A stretch of 64,000 nucleotides of DNA from Mesostigma viride (GCA_009746045.1 RPFO01000667.1:2402317-2466316); one strand, 5' to 3'. Counted from the first letter of the stretch, positions 50,521-61,510 are shown. Translations and numbers: made by a program. The notes: generated by a model from the sequence alone, not told the origin.

Positions 50521-52174
50521 GGTAAAACCACTCAACATAGTTGGTGACAGGTTTCCCTACCCTTTTGGGAATGTCCGCGGGGCCAGGCCAGGTCAGAATG
50601 TGCCGCCCTGGCTGGCCAAGCCGCTGGGGGCCGGCCAGACCAAGGGTGGTGTCGACCTGGCTGGTGCGGGCAAGGTGTCCTACAAATGCTATCCTACGCT
50701 GCCTAATCTCGTCCGAAACACGAGGCATGCCATGATACAAAGACTCTGATGACGGACGCTCGGAAAAACCTACGTTGAGGACCTGCCGGAGCATCCTGTA
50801 AACTGTGCCGTCGAGCCGAGCTGCCAGTTTGGGTGGGAGGGTCCACGCCTCGGCGCCATACGTGAGCACCGTGAGGACGAGGACCTTGAAGAGCATGCGC
50901 TTGCGGTGCCCGTCCAGGCCCTTCGAGCGCCAGTAAGGTGTGAGCGAACGGAGCTTGGCCCAGGCAAGGCCGATGCGGGTGTCCACATCGTCGGCGGTGT
51001 CAGGAAGCCAGCTCCCCAACAGCTTGAAGCGGTCGCGGAACGGGACCTCCGTCCCGTCGAGCAGGCGCGGCAGCGGTGGTTTACTGGATGCCCCTATCAC
51101 CATCGCCTCAGTTTTGACACTAATCTCCAGCCCCACCGCCCGCGCCTCCAGGCCCAGGCAGTCCAGCCAGGTCTGAATGTGCTCGGGGCTCTCAATGAGG
51201 GTGGTATCATCCGCATAAATCAGGTCGGCAAGGCGGTAACCAGGTCTAACCCCGCCGTGCTCTTTCACGTTAAGGATGTCCAAGCCTGGCTCGAACCCCT
51301 TAAGAGCAGTAAAGCGCGCGCGTGCCTGGCGCATGACGTGATCCACGACAATAATGAACAGGTATGGGGACAGGACACAACCTTGCCACACCCCGTGGTG
51401 AAGGGGGAATGGTGGAGTGGTGCCCTCCGCAGTCCGCACTACTGCCTGTGAGCCCTCATACAGTCGGCGAATGGCAGCAATAAACGCAGGTGGTACCCGA
51501 TCCAGAGCTAGGATGGCCCAAAGAGCCTCCCAGAGAACCGTGTCAAAGGCCTTGATATAGTCAACAAAAATGAAGACCAGCGGCAAACTGTCAGGGGGAA
51601 GTCGACGCACCTCCTCCATCAACCGGCGCGCGACAAACACAGCCATGACAGTGTTACGACCACGACGGAAACCCATCTGAGACTCACCCAGGTGTGGGTC
51701 CAGCGCGGCGCGGAGCCTGTGCAGCATCATGCGCATGAAGACCTTCAGCGCGGCGCTCTGGAGGCAGACACCCCGGTAGTTGCCGGGGTCAGCAGCAGAG
51801 CCCTTCTTGTACAGCATGACACGGATGGCCGTCTGCCACTCAGCAGGCGGAGGCTCGTCAGAGAGCAGGACACGGTTGCAGAACGCCAGCAGAAGATCCC
51901 TAACCGCCAGATCAGGGGTCTTCAGCAGCTCAGCAGAAAGGTGGTCGGCACCGACCGCCGCATCGTACCGCAGGCGAGCAAGGGCGCCGTCCAATTCCTT
52001 CAGAGTGAAGGGGGGGACGACGTCGTCAGTGGCAAGGCAGCCCTCCTGCAAGGCGGGGACTTGGTAGTCCGCGGCCGAGGAGGGGGGCGCTGGTGGCGGC
52101 GGGGGTCCGGCGACCCCGAGGCGGGCGGCCGTCTCGGGGTGATCGAAGCGGCGGGGGGGGGGCGTGAGCCCCAC
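50495..52174 (-). CDS. LINE reverse transcriptase
   Basis: About 555 codons. The RT domain spans about residues 85-340: PGNYRGVCLQ, QMGFRRGRNT, FVDYIKAFDTV (first catalytic Asp), GVWQGCVLSPYLF and the catalytic LIYADDTTL box. These motifs and their order are those of non-LTR retrotransposons. A post-RT segment (VLTYGAEAWTLPPKLA, RRIAFVGHLARTSQVDT) follows; truncated relatives of this part occur at 25645, 30440, 58420 and 61610. The frame begins in overlap with the endonuclease frame; a run of nine or so G at 52153-52162 is the likely slip point. The last ~20 codons may be non-LINE sequence. Confidence 0.85.
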   Translation of the reverse strand: MGLTPPPRRFDHPETAARLGVAGPPPPPAPPSSAADYQVPALQEGCLATDDVVPPFTLKELDGALARLRYDAAVGADHLSAELLKTPDLAVRDLLLAFCNRVLLSDEPPPAEWQTAIRVMLYKKGSAADPGNYRGVCLQSAALKVFMRMMLHRLRAALDPHLGESQMGFRRGRNTVMAVFVARRLMEEVRRLPPDSLPLVFIFVDYIKAFDTVLWEALWAILALDRVPPAFIAAIRRLYEGSQAVVRTAEGTTPPFPLHHGVWQGCVLSPYLFIIVVDHVMRQARARFTALKGFEPGLDILNVKEHGGVRPGYRLADLIYADDTTLIESPEHIQTWLDCLGLEARAVGLEISVKTEAMVIGASSKPPLPRLLDGTEVPFRDRFKLLGSWLPDTADDVDTRIGLAWAKLRSLTPYWRSKGLDGHRKRMLFKVLVLTVLTYGAEAWTLPPKLAARLDGTVYRMLRQVLNVGFSERPSSESLYHGMPRVSDEIRQRRIAFVGHLARTSQVDTTLGLAGPQRLGQPGRHILTWPGPADIPKRVGKPVTNYVEWFYRIRIHFFV

Positions 52175-53501
52175 CGGTCAAGGAAACATTGTGGGCCAAC
52201 CAGCGGTCAAGGCTGACCGGCGCCGTGCCGTCCCCCGTGTGCTCCACCGGGGTGCGCTGCCGCCGGCCGCCGAGCCGGTCGAGGTGGTACCACATGTCCT
52301 TGCCCTGGTTGCGAGCCTGGCAGGCCTTGGCATCCGCGATGCACTGGGCCGCCTCCGCGTCTTGAGCGTGCTCGTAGGCCTCCACAAGGGCGGCCTTGAG
52401 CAATGGTTTCTGCAGCGGGTCCCGGTTACGCTTGAGGCGGTGCCGGGCGGCCAGGACCTTGGGGTCCTGGCGGTAGAGCGGGCCGGGGCGGCGGCGGGGC
52501 ATGACCGGCAGGTGCCGGGCCGCCAGCAACGGGGCACGGGCCGCAAAGCCCGCAAAAATGGCTGCGTTGGGGGCACCATTGTCCAGCTCGTCGACGTCCG
52601 CCCGGGCGTCCAGGGCCGACAGGTACTCCCGACGGCACCGGTTCCGCTCGTGCTCGGCGTCCGTCCAGTCCTCAGGATCTTCCTTGACCGGACGTAGAGC
52701 AGACCAGTCAGGGCGGACCACTGGGGCGCGGCGCGCGGGGACGTGGAACCGGAGCCGAAGGGTCGCGCGCACCAACCGGTGGTCAGAGCACACCGTCGGC
52801 GTGTCAAACACTCGGGTGTCCAGGACCGAGGTGCACCTGGACTGCCGTACCACCACGTAGTCCAAACAGGCCTGACGGCCGTTAGGGCCACGAAAAGTGA
52901 CCAAGTCCTGTGAGGGACGTTGGAAGTGGCAGTTGACAGCAACCATCCCGCTCAGATCCCGCAAAAAGGCAGAAAACAGGGGGGTGTTGTCGTTAGCAGT
53001 AGTGTCAGCAGGCTCAAAGCGGCTGCCAGCAGTGCCCACGGGGAGCGTGGCATTGGCGTCGAGCAGCATAACCAAAAAGTGGCGGGCCGGGGTGACCCTC
53101 TCAAGGTCATGCAAGGATTCGAAGAACTCCTCACGGGCCGACTCAGGTAGACCACTGTGGGGTGCGTAGCCCACCCCCACCGTGAGGTGGTGTTTAGACC
53201 GCCCCTCGACAGAGGTGAAATGTGCTACCATAAGGCGTGGGGTTAGAAACTTAAGCGTGCTGAGGCTAGCAACTGCGAGCGGCGAACACAAAAGACCAAC
53301 ACCACCTTGGCCAGACGTACCGCTGCCAGCGAAGTAAAACCGCCAGCCACCCGCCAAGCGAGCAGTGCTCACCAGGCCAAGTGGCACCGTGCGGCGGTGT
53401 TCCTGGACGCCTAATATAGACACACGATGCTCAATGCAAAATGCGGCTAGCCCCTCGATCCGGCAGCTATGGTCGTATATTATACTACTAGGAGAGGTCA
53501 C
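52026..53501 (-). CDS. LINE AP-type endonuclease
   Basis: About 490 codons. Catalytic signatures of the exonuclease-endonuclease-phosphatase fold are visible: VSILGVQEHRRT (metal-binding Glu), FLVMLLDANATLP (Asp and Asn) and VCSDHRLVRA (Asp-His pair). The N-terminal strand that should carry the first Asn is not recognisable, and no ATG starts the frame, so the 5' end is truncated or frame-shifted. The C-terminal ~150 residues form the linker to the RT in the overlapping frame. It nicks the target DNA to prime reverse transcription. Confidence 0.8.
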   Translation of the reverse strand: MTSPSSIIYDHSCRIEGLAAFCIEHRVSILGVQEHRRTVPLGLVSTARLAGGWRFYFAGSGTSGQGGVGLLCSPLAVASLSTLKFLTPRLMVAHFTSVEGRSKHHLTVGVGYAPHSGLPESAREEFFESLHDLERVTPARHFLVMLLDANATLPVGTAGSRFEPADTTANDNTPLFSAFLRDLSGMVAVNCHFQRPSQDLVTFRGPNGRQACLDYVVVRQSRCTSVLDTRVFDTPTVCSDHRLVRATLRLRFHVPARRAPVVRPDWSALRPVKEDPEDWTDAEHERNRCRREYLSALDARADVDELDNGAPNAAIFAGFAARAPLLAARHLPVMPRRRPGPLYRQDPKVLAARHRLKRNRDPLQKPLLKAALVEAYEHAQDAEAAQCIADAKACQARNQGKDMWYHLDRLGGRRQRTPVEHTGDGTAPVSLDRWLAHNVSLTGGAHAPPPPLRSPRDGRPPRGRRTPAATSAPLLGRGLPSPRLAGGLPCH

Positions 53502-53514
53502 TGAATCCAGAGTC

Positions 53515-54970
53515 TCGTGATCTTAAACCTGAGAATCTTAAACGTGGGGCTGGGGGTGTGCAGGGGCGCTGCTACGTAAGACGGAAGGCACTCAAGAGTC
53601 AAGGCAGTACCAAGTTAGGCGGACAACATAATACTATAATATATGGTATACAGTATCGCTGCTTTCTATCAGCATGGCATCCGGAGTTCGTTTCTACAGT
53701 TTTGTCGCGCGGTACAGAATACAACTTAGTATTGCGGCAGTCGTTTAGGGCCCTAGCGCTGTAGGGGCTTACGGCGCGTTGATATCGATAGCTTTGAAGT
53801 TTGAATAATTGTGCTGTTGCGCAACGCTTTCTTTCTGGTTCGGTAAATAGATATCGATACCTGCGCAATGCGCGTCGGTCCTTTCCGTCGATGACCGACT
53901 TTCTCTGCACGCCTGGGCCAAGGGTATACAAGAGCAAGGAGTCTCTACTTGCTATCTGCTTACAAGTGCTTCATGGCGCTTTTGTTTACCAGTATTTGAT
54001 CGTGATGTTTCGGGGCAGTTACCGCCGTAGAGTCCGCTTTTCCTTGGTGTTCCGGTGGTAAATCCCTGGCATGTTAATCCCTATCGATAGCGACGCTACC
54101 GTCGCCGCGTAGAGCTGCTCGATGTGGTTTCAGAACTTTGTTGGAACTCGGTCTGGATAGGGTTGTGATTAAAAAAAAATAAGTAATGTTGTTGTATGGA
54201 CGGTTTTGGTGTATGAGGACGGGCGCATTTTCAAAAGTGATCTTTTTGTCCAGAAGCAGCGGAGCATTCTATTGCCTCATTACAATGTAATGTGTTGGAG
54301 GGAAGGATGACAGCGGGCATCTAGCTGGACCCGTTGCACTGTTGCAATTCCATATGAAGAGGTGCTGTCAATCTTGGTGGTTGAATTTTATCTTACAAGA
54401 ATGATGGTAGGACAGCCGGCCTACCGCACCACTTGCTGGCGAATGGGAGACAGGCATGTTTGGGCACGGTTGATAAACAAGTTGTGTTGCTGGTCCCAAA
54501 CCCACACATTGCTATCATCAGTCCTGAGTGTATAATCACCTAATTTATGTCGATCGCCCTCACTTGACGATCATACGGCATGGCGAGCGCTATCCCTTAG
54601 TTCTGCCCAGGCCAGATGACACGCAGTCCGCAGTGAGGCGCCATGCCTTTGTGGGCTGCTTGTTACATTTAGCCCGTTGTGTTACATACCATGCTGCATT
54701 ACGTACCTTGCTGAATAAAGTCTTGTATGCTTGGAACACACCGAACCTCAGGTGCCACCCGGACAAATTGCCGATGTCTCAGAAAAGTCGATTCCCGCTG
54801 CATGCCTACTAGCATCCCACCAATGGTCACGTAGGAGATGGTCTAGCATGCAGCCTGACCTATTGTACAACTGTAAGCTGGCCGGTACGTCCGGCCCAGG
54901 GGCAAGCGCACATGTCATAGCAATTCCAGCCCAAACCTCCATGGTGGGTACGGTTGCAGCACAGTCATAA
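53515..54970. other. No gene seen
   Basis: Neither strand has a convincing coding frame and no known repeat was recognised. A poly-A run is at 54170-54179. The boundary with the LINE 5' end is near 53512. Confidence 0.4.
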
Positions 54971-54982
54971 TTAAGTAAGTAA

Positions 54983-55140
54983 TTAATGAAACACGCGCTC
55001 CTGTTGGGGAGTCACGGACTCAGCGCAATAATACATGCAGAGTTGAAGTGATTTTCATCCCCGTATGTTGCATGCTGGGAAGGGGGCAGAGACCCCTGCC
55101 CTCCTGCACCTGGAGGCAAGCCACAGCTGCAATCGAAACT
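54983..55140 (+). repeat. Dispersed repeat with CTCCTGTTGGGGAGTCACGG head
   Basis: It begins with the CTCGTGCTCCCG-type motif and continues to GGGGGCAGAGACCCC..GCCACAGCTGCAATCG. The same pair of blocks, in the same order, is at 63740-63865, so the element spans at least 130 bases. Confidence 0.6.
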
Positions 55141-55840
55141 ACTCACGTACGAGGAGAGTCTGGCATAGCTGTGGGTGCACTCATGCTAAATGTGCGCGGG
55201 TGGCGGAGGCATTGTCTGGCACAACGCTGTCATAAGTTGCCAGGCAAGGTAGAGAGATCTTTGCAGCATAGTCCGTATCATGTGTGAGCTGCTACAGTGA
55301 ACCATGAAGCTCAAGTGCATAGCTTTTCAAATTATCATCCTGCCAACTACCACTACTACTATGCTCACAACTTCGCATGTCATGGTATGTACTAAAAGTG
55401 AGACAGTTACTGATACTGCCGCAACGTACCCCTAGATACATGTCATGATAGATACAGCCCCTTAGGCTGCGCATGCGCAACGCCCACCTACACATTTGAG
55501 TATTTATGCTCACGCGACGCAGTCTACGTGTTAATGCAACGGCATCTTTGATTTGTGAATCAGTGCAAGAAATCTCTTATTAAGTGAGACAACTCTCACT
55601 CTCTCTGCAGTCAATCCTTATAATTTCTCGTAGTAATCCGGCCGTTGTGGACTCTCGCCTCTCTGAGCACAATGATACAAAGGATCATAGCTAGTGCTTT
55701 CCTGGCAGGCCAACCCCGCCACCCCAGCACCCCAAGCAAGTGAAGCAACCCCTAGGGAACTATAGCAATAGTGTAGAATAGGTCAGGCTTTGCTGAGGTA
55801 CGTGCATGCCATGGCCATGTACATGTAGTCATGTATCAAG
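55141..55840. other. No gene seen
   Basis: It has a diverged CACG(T/C)GACGCAGTC motif near 55510 and no coding frame. Confidence 0.35.
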
Positions 55841-55842
55841 TC

Positions 55843-55868
55843 GAGACAACCAGCGCAGGCCAGAAATC
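55843..55868 (+). repeat. Dispersed GACAACCAGCGCAGGCCAGA block
   Basis: Copies lie at 14131-14150 (minus), 40508-40527, 55845-55864, 57440-57459 (one base different) and 63451-63470 (minus), with a partial one at 56159-56180. It is often preceded by TATCAAGGA. Confidence 0.7.
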
Positions 55869-55974
55869 TATGTATGCCTATGATCCACGACCCACACCAG
55901 ATGCTGCATTAGCCACGCTTTGCCCATGCAGAGAGTTACTCGCTGCTGAGATGCCATTAAAATTAAACTAAATT

Positions 55975-56435
55975 GTAACATATCTCCGTTGGGAGTACAT
56001 GTAGCACATATCCCTGATAAGGGGCATATGGCTTTTAATGCATTCTGGGCTATACTTCCTGCAACAAGGGTAGGGTGTAAACTACGCCTGCTCTGGGGGC
56101 ACAAAGTGCACCTGCATCACTATGTATTTCCAGCACCTAAGGCGCGGACATAGGGGGGACTGCGCTGGTTGTCTCCTTGATAGGGCGGAAGATCATCATG
56201 GCTAAACAATGGCTACTAAGGCATGGCTTCTCAGCAGAGAGGAGCTCTCTGCATAGGCAAAGCTTGGCTAATTCCTAATGCATCATCCGTGCATGGGGAT
56301 CGAGTCCCATTATAGGCGCACATGCGCGTAGGCGTGGGCCACATGCTAGGCTAACTAAGCCTGACCGAATCTAAACTACTGTCTGTTATATATTCCCTAG
56401 AATGATGTTGCTGGGGTGGCAGGGGGCGCCTGCTA
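55975..56435 (+). repeat. Repeat family A, copy
   Basis: Closely matches 13280-13710, with a 20-odd-base insertion near 56160 that brings in part of the GACAACCAGCG block. Confidence 0.6.
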
Positions 56436-56472
56436 GGGCTTGTGGACGACGTGGATGACCGCCCCCCTCCAG

Positions 56473-56487
56473 TATATATACCGGTTT
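56473..56487. repeat. Target-site duplication TATATATACCGGTTT
   Basis: Fifteen bases repeated exactly at 56881-56895 around the truncated LINE insertion. Confidence 0.75.
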
Positions 56488-56880
56488 TCGTCGGGCACCA
56501 TCGTGTGGTGCCCTTTGTCCTGGAGGAGTTTGGGGCCATGGGGCCCCTGACCTCCGCCTTCTTCAAGGAGTGTTGCCGGCTCCGGGAGGACCGGCTGGAC
56601 CTGGAGGGCCAGCGGGCCCCATGGTCGGCGCGGACCTGGACGTCATATTGGCGTCAGCGCTTGTCGGTGGCGCTGACTCGGGCCATGGCTGACATCATGC
56701 TCCGCCGTACGCGGGCTGATTTTGCGGTGCAGCAGGGCTATTAGGTTCCTCCCGTTAGGCGTTTCCATTGGTCTTATCGTAGTATAGAGCTTTGACATGG
56801 CTCTGTCTATAGGTTTATAGCTGGGCGTTTGCTTTGGTTTGAGTGATTTCACTCTGCTGTAAGTAATTATATTTTTAATA
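56488..56880 (+). mobile_element. 5'-truncated LINE insertion, second copy
   Basis: Nearly identical to 34757-35144 (about three differences seen), but truncated 100 bases further in. Its frame to 56744 encodes the same C-terminal end, FGAMGPLTSAFF to FAVQQGY. It ends in the same 3' UTR and T-rich tail, then the target duplication. Confidence 0.7.
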
Positions 56881-57122
56881 TATATATACCGGTTTCCGGC
56901 CCCCCTGCTGCGCTCTGCCGGAGCTGCATGGAGGTAGGTCGGCCATAGCTCCCGTCGCCGCTGCATGTTGCTGTGCCAGGGTCATTGAGTCGTCGTCCAG
57001 CGTGTAAGAACAGGACCATACGTAAGAACAGGAAGGGCGAATGGTATGAAAAGAAGGCATTGCGGAGGCTGCCCTGGTGGTACGTGGAGCTGCGTGCACA
57101 ATTCAATAAGCGAGGCGCACGA

Positions 57123-57431
57123 TCAGCAAAACACGTAGGCCAGGATGTGGTCGTGGTTGAGCTGGTCAAAAAAGCCGGGCCGGCTGGCGTCAAAGTCGAA
57201 CCCTTCCCAGTTCGGCTCGGCAGGGCGACTACGCTTGGGCTCAGGCGACCCTGCGGGCGAGGCGAGCCCGGGGGCCGGCCGGGCGAGACAACCACTAGTA
57301 GTGCACTTGGCTAGTGGCGCCGCTGCCTCGGCTGGGCCGGAGGGCGAAGCTGCAGCTGGAGCTGCAGACGTATTTTCAGGGCTTAGCGCAGCCGCCAGGC
57401 TGCGTTGCGTGGAGGAGCGTTTGCTCGTCAT
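57123..57431 (-). CDS. Hypothetical 102-residue protein
   Basis: From an ATG, with a low-complexity Ala/Ser/Pro start (SLAAALSPENTSAAPAAA) and an ordered end (FFDQLNHDHILAYVFC) that loosely recalls the first helix of an F-box. It lies directly next to a GACAA(C/T)CAGCGCAGG block. It may be a gene start captured by a transposon, or chance. Confidence 0.25.
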   Translation of the reverse strand: MTSKRSSTQRSLAAALSPENTSAAPAAASPSGPAEAAAPLAKCTTSGCLARPAPGLASPAGSPEPKRSRPAEPNWEGFDFDASRPGFFDQLNHDHILAYVFC

Positions 57432-57799
57432 ATCAAGGAGACAATCAGCGCAGGCCAGAAATCGGGAGATCTAGAATCCGGTCATATATTGCTTGTTAGC
57501 TTCGGGTATAAAATATATCATGCAGCGTGTGCGTCTTACTGAAAGACGACGTGGTGCTTTGCGTAATAGATAGCTGCAGGCTGGTCACAATACTGCGTTA
57601 CAGCTCTATAACCGATTATAGTAGCAGACGTGCCTGAAAAAGACGCATCGGTTTCAAGTGATCTGACTGCATTTGGGGCTCAGACGCAAAAGTTCTTGGC
57701 TCCGCCGTCAGCCATGTCCGCTCGTGGCTCGTGGCTCGTACTATGGCATGACATGCCATGCCCTAGCTATTGTTTTTTAGCCTTTAAATTAAATTGAAT

Positions 57800-58120
57800 T
57801 AAATTGGAACATATCTCCGTCGATCAGAATATCTCCGTTGGGCGTTGGGAGTACATGTAGCACGTACATATCCCTTTTTTTGTATTAAAAGGGGCATATG
57901 GCTTTTGATACATTCTGGGCTACTTCCAGCAAGGGTGGGGTGTAAATTACACCTGCTCTAGTAGGTGCACAAAGTGCACCTGCACCACTATGTATTCCAG
58001 CACCTATGTAAGGTGCGGACATAGGGTGGAAGATCATCATGGCCAAACAATGGCTTGAGGGCATGGCTTCTCAGCAGAGAGGAGCTCTCTGCATAATAAG
58101 CGAAGCTTGGCTAAATCATC
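57800..58120 (+). repeat. Repeat family A, copy
   Basis: Diverged copy of 13285-13560, with short insertions (for example near 57830-57850). Confidence 0.55.
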
Positions 58121-58265
58121 ATCCGTGGGCGCAGTCACGTGTCTATTAATTAATCATCCGCATGGTGAGCCCCATCATAGGCGTTTTAGCTATTGTCTGG
58201 CCATAATCATCTAGCTTCCACCCCATTAATCAATTAATCAATTATAATTTTTAATATTAAATATT

Positions 58266-58323
58266 TTTAATATTAAACTCGTGCTCCCGTTGGGGATCGA
58301 GTCACGGAGCATTAACCCCGTTG
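58266..58323 (+). repeat. CTCGTGCTCCCGTTGGGG copy
   Basis: Follows an AT-rich run and carries a three-base insertion (GGGGATCGAGTCACGG) compared with other copies. Confidence 0.55.
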
Positions 58324-58419
58324 ACTGGATGGGTGCAGGGTACACGCAATCCTACAGGTCTATATATTCTATCTAGGTACAAAACAATCGATCCTACTCT
58401 ATAACTTCTGTGCCCTAGA

Positions 58420-59425
58420 CCCTAGGGGTCTTGCCTAGCATGCTTCTCGCGTTTGCAAACACGCGGGCGCTTCCCCACTCAGTGCATGGAGGGGGGTCGT
58501 TGTCCTCTATAACCTGAGCCCACTTCGCCTTGTCCATCATCTTTTTTCAAATCACGCAGAGGCCTAGGCCCCCCATGTCCTCTTCTAGCTGCTCTTTGAA
58601 AGTGCGGGCCTTGCGGCGTCTAGCATTGCTGGGCCCGTCCCACGTGAAGAGGTGCCTGCCAGGCTGAGCTGGTGCAGCCCTGCGGAGGGGCCACGTGAGG
58701 TGTCTACATGGTTGGTGCGAGCTAAGTGCCCTACTAGCTGCAGGCGCCGACCGCTGCTTGATGGTGCTGGTGATAAGTGCTGTCATGCCGGCCTAGGTAC
58801 AAGTCCTCCTTGCAGATCGACGTGAGCAGCCTATACTGAATCGACCCACATGCACGGAAAATCCCGGTGCGCAGCATGTTGGTGACCGCGCCGTCCAGCT
58901 TTTTGGCAAGGTCGGCGGTGAGGGTCCACGCCTCGGTTCCATACGTATGTAAGAACAGGAAGGACCAGGTCCTGTTTCTCTAGCTTGCCCAAGGGCTTGC
59001 GCCACAGGGCCCTGTATTGGCGTAAAGCGTGCCAGGCAAGGGAGATACGGTGGTCCACGTCGGCCTTACAGATGGGGAGTAAGCTACCCAGCAACTTGAC
59101 GCGGTCCCAATACTGGACGCGATAGCTGGATCAAGGAGAAAGCGGTGGCTGAGTGAGCCCAACAGCCATGCAGGGCCTCTGTCTTCTTGCTGACCTCAAG
59201 CCCGACCACTCGGGCCTCGATTGCGAGGCAGTCAAGCCATGTCTGCATGTGCTCAGTATCCTCGAAGAGGAGGGCGGTGTCGTGACTGAATAGATGATTT
59301 CCGCTAGCCGAATCTCCGTGTCTGCCTCGCCATGCCAGAATTTGTCGGCGACCTTCACCCCCATATGGTTCCCTACCCACAATGCGAGAAAACCGCTTGC
59401 GCACCTGAATTAGGGTTGGGCCCAC
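58420..59425 (-). pseudogene. LINE RT and post-RT relic
   Basis: Upstream part (59425-59130) keeps IRLAEIIYS, then DTALLFEDTEHMQTWLDCLA and GLEVSKKTEALH, the segment around and after the YADD box in the LINE at 50495-52174. The YADD itself is damaged. The rest matches 30440-31130 in the opposite orientation down to the 3' tail. Many frameshifts. Confidence 0.65.
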
Positions 59426-59439
59426 GCTGGATTTTGGGC

Positions 59440-59515
59440 AGCGAGTACGAGTACCGAGTACCGCTACTCAGGCTAAAAAAAGTCGGCGAGTACGAGTACC
59501 GAGTACTACTAGTTA
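59440..59515. repeat. GAGTACGAGTACCGAGTAC repeats, first cluster
   Basis: Two units of about 40 bases with GAGTACGAGTACCGAGTAC, CTCAGGCTAAAAAAAGTCGG and similar. Confidence 0.75.
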
Positions 59516-59519
59516 TTCT

Positions 59520-60660
59520 AGGGCTTCAGGCCTAGACTATCTGTACACGTGGCGTTGTCTCCGTCTCCCAAGTGGGATACGGACCTGGACGGTGGTGTAG
59601 TACACTGGACAGATCTCTACTAGGGTTTAGATCTGCACGTGCCATGGTGGGCACGTGGGTGCTAGATATTAGCACTGAGATCTGTAGGACACACGCACGT
59701 GGTACTCACGTGGGAGGGTTTATGAGCTGTGAGGCAGACCACAAGGTGGGCTGCAGTGCTAGAGTTAACAAAACTGTGGCTGAACTGTGGTTCAGCCTGC
59801 ACTGATTAATATCTACCTAGGAAGTAGTTATATTAATCAATAGGTTTACGTTGCTGGTTATGGCTACCAGCACAGAACGCACGAGGCACGTGAGAACCGT
59901 CGCCAAAGGTGCGAGGACACAGGTGCAGGGAAAGTGGTACTACCAAGTGGCAGCGTCCTGCTCGTTATATACTAATTGTGACGCAGTCACATCCAGATGA
60001 CTGATAGGACAGATCATCTCACAATATTGCTGTCCTTCACTCTGGACCAGCAGATCTCGACTCGTTATCCATAAATAGTCACATCAGTGTCCTGTCGCAC
60101 AAGTCCTGTCACTATTTGTTACGTCTAATCAATAGCATTGAATAGACCGCAGTGTCGGAGACTAAATGTCCTATCGTACACTGTGACAAGACGCCGTATG
60201 CCCCACGCGTCACTTGAAGAACCACCGTAGAATCACCGAATCCAAGTAGAATGTAGTAGAACAGTATCTTGCTCATATCTCGAGCAATACTCATCAGAAT
60301 GAACCCGTTTCTGGATTGTAGTAACCGGAAGTAGAATCTCTACAAGCCAAGTAGCTTAGTAGAATAATATTGCTTGCCAGGCAATATTAACTGCTACTAA
60401 GTCCTGTACGGAGGTCCTAGGGGAGGCCCAGGACCATCCACGTAGTGCTGTTAGGCAGTCGTTGCCTGTGGGCATCGTATCAGTCCTAGCTGGAGTAGAT
60501 CTAGCTGGACGGAGCCAGCATCTCATTGGTTATAGCACTAGTGCAGGATAGCTAGGTTACCCTAACCTACGTGCCCATGCAATCCAGCTTGGCAAGCTTG
60601 CATGGATTGATATATGCCAGCCATTGCATAATCAACACACACGTTCGCTTCCATTTGCCA
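59520..60660. other. No gene seen
   Basis: It lies between two clusters of the GAGTAC repeat. There is a GTGACGCAGTCAC motif at 59979-59991. No coding frame or known element was recognised. The flanking repeats might mark an element of about 1.1 kb. Confidence 0.35.
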
Positions 60661-60669
60661 CAGTGCATA

Positions 60670-60860
60670 ACTCTACTCGGGCTCAGAAAAAGAAGGCGAG
60701 TACGAGTAGCGGGGCTCAAAAAAGAAGGCGAGTACGAGTAACGAGTAGTACTCGGGCTAAAAAAAGAAGGCGAGTACGAGTAGGTACCGAGTACTACTCG
60801 GGCTCAGAAAAAGCCGGCCAGTACGAGTAACGAGTAGTACTCGAGTACTACTCGAGTACC
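60670..60860. repeat. GAGTAC-type repeats, second cluster
   Basis: Four to five units of about 42 bases (GGCGAGTACGAGTAACGAGT, AGTACTCGGGCTAAAAAAAG), ending in a self-complementary GTACTCGAGTACTACTCGAG. Confidence 0.85.
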
Positions 60861-61239
60861 TGCGTTACTATTGGCTGATATAATTTCCCTAAAATTTACA
60901 AAAAAAACTATGAAGTAACGGGCCAAATATATATACTTTCTGAAAATAACAAGACTTTATGAAAAGAGACAACAAATATTAATGTTTATTGTCACAATAA
61001 TCCTTTCCGAGCCGGCTGCGAACTTGTGAGGCCAGGCCAGCCAGTGTCGACCCGTGTCAAATGTCTCGCTATTCATGACAACCATGATGATTGTCCTCAG
61101 AACATGAGTACTACTCGAGCAACACTACTCGACCCATACTAAATATATCCAGCCCTCGGCCACTAAAGATTCTCTATTGCCCTTGGGCGGCGTGGGACAC
61201 AACAACAACAACTACTACTACTTAGTACTCGACCATCTC

Positions 61240-61510
61240 AGGTTCATGAGTACTACTCGTGTACTACTCAAGTATCTGATACTTTCACAAGTACGAGTAC
61301 CGAGTACTACTCGGGCTCAGAAAAAGAAGGCGAGTACGAGTAACGAGTACTTACTCGGGCTAAAAAAAGTCTGCGAGTACGAGTAACGAGTAGTACTCGA
61401 GCTCAAAAAAGTCGGCGAGTACGAGTAACGAGTAGTACTCGGGCTCCAAAATAAAGGCGAGTACCGAGTAGTGAGTAGTACTCACTACTCGGTACTCGCC
61501 TTTTTTACTC
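61240..61510. repeat. GAGTAC-type repeats, third cluster
   Basis: Five or six units of the same 42-45-base repeat, ending in a long hairpin (61453-61503). Confidence 0.85.
61453..61503. repeat. 51-bp near-perfect hairpin
   Basis: Arms of 24 bases (AAAGGCGAGTACCGAGTAGT and onwards against its complement) with a 3-base loop. It could extrude as a cruciform. Confidence 0.85.

Larger units (their letters stand above)
56390..57005 (-). pseudogene. LINE ORF1 C-terminal fragment, split by a LINE insertion
   Basis: 57005-56896 encodes YTLDDDSMTLAQQ and a diverged continuation of the motif at 15200-15290. Across the insertion at 56488-56880 it continues into YIYWRGAVIHVVHKP and a stop, parallel to YWKGADIYVAHKP at 15130-15190. 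Confidence 0.6.

Noticed and set aside
54528-54812. 94-codon plus-strand ORF
   Set aside because: No domain, no ordered composition and no repeat or homolog in the window.
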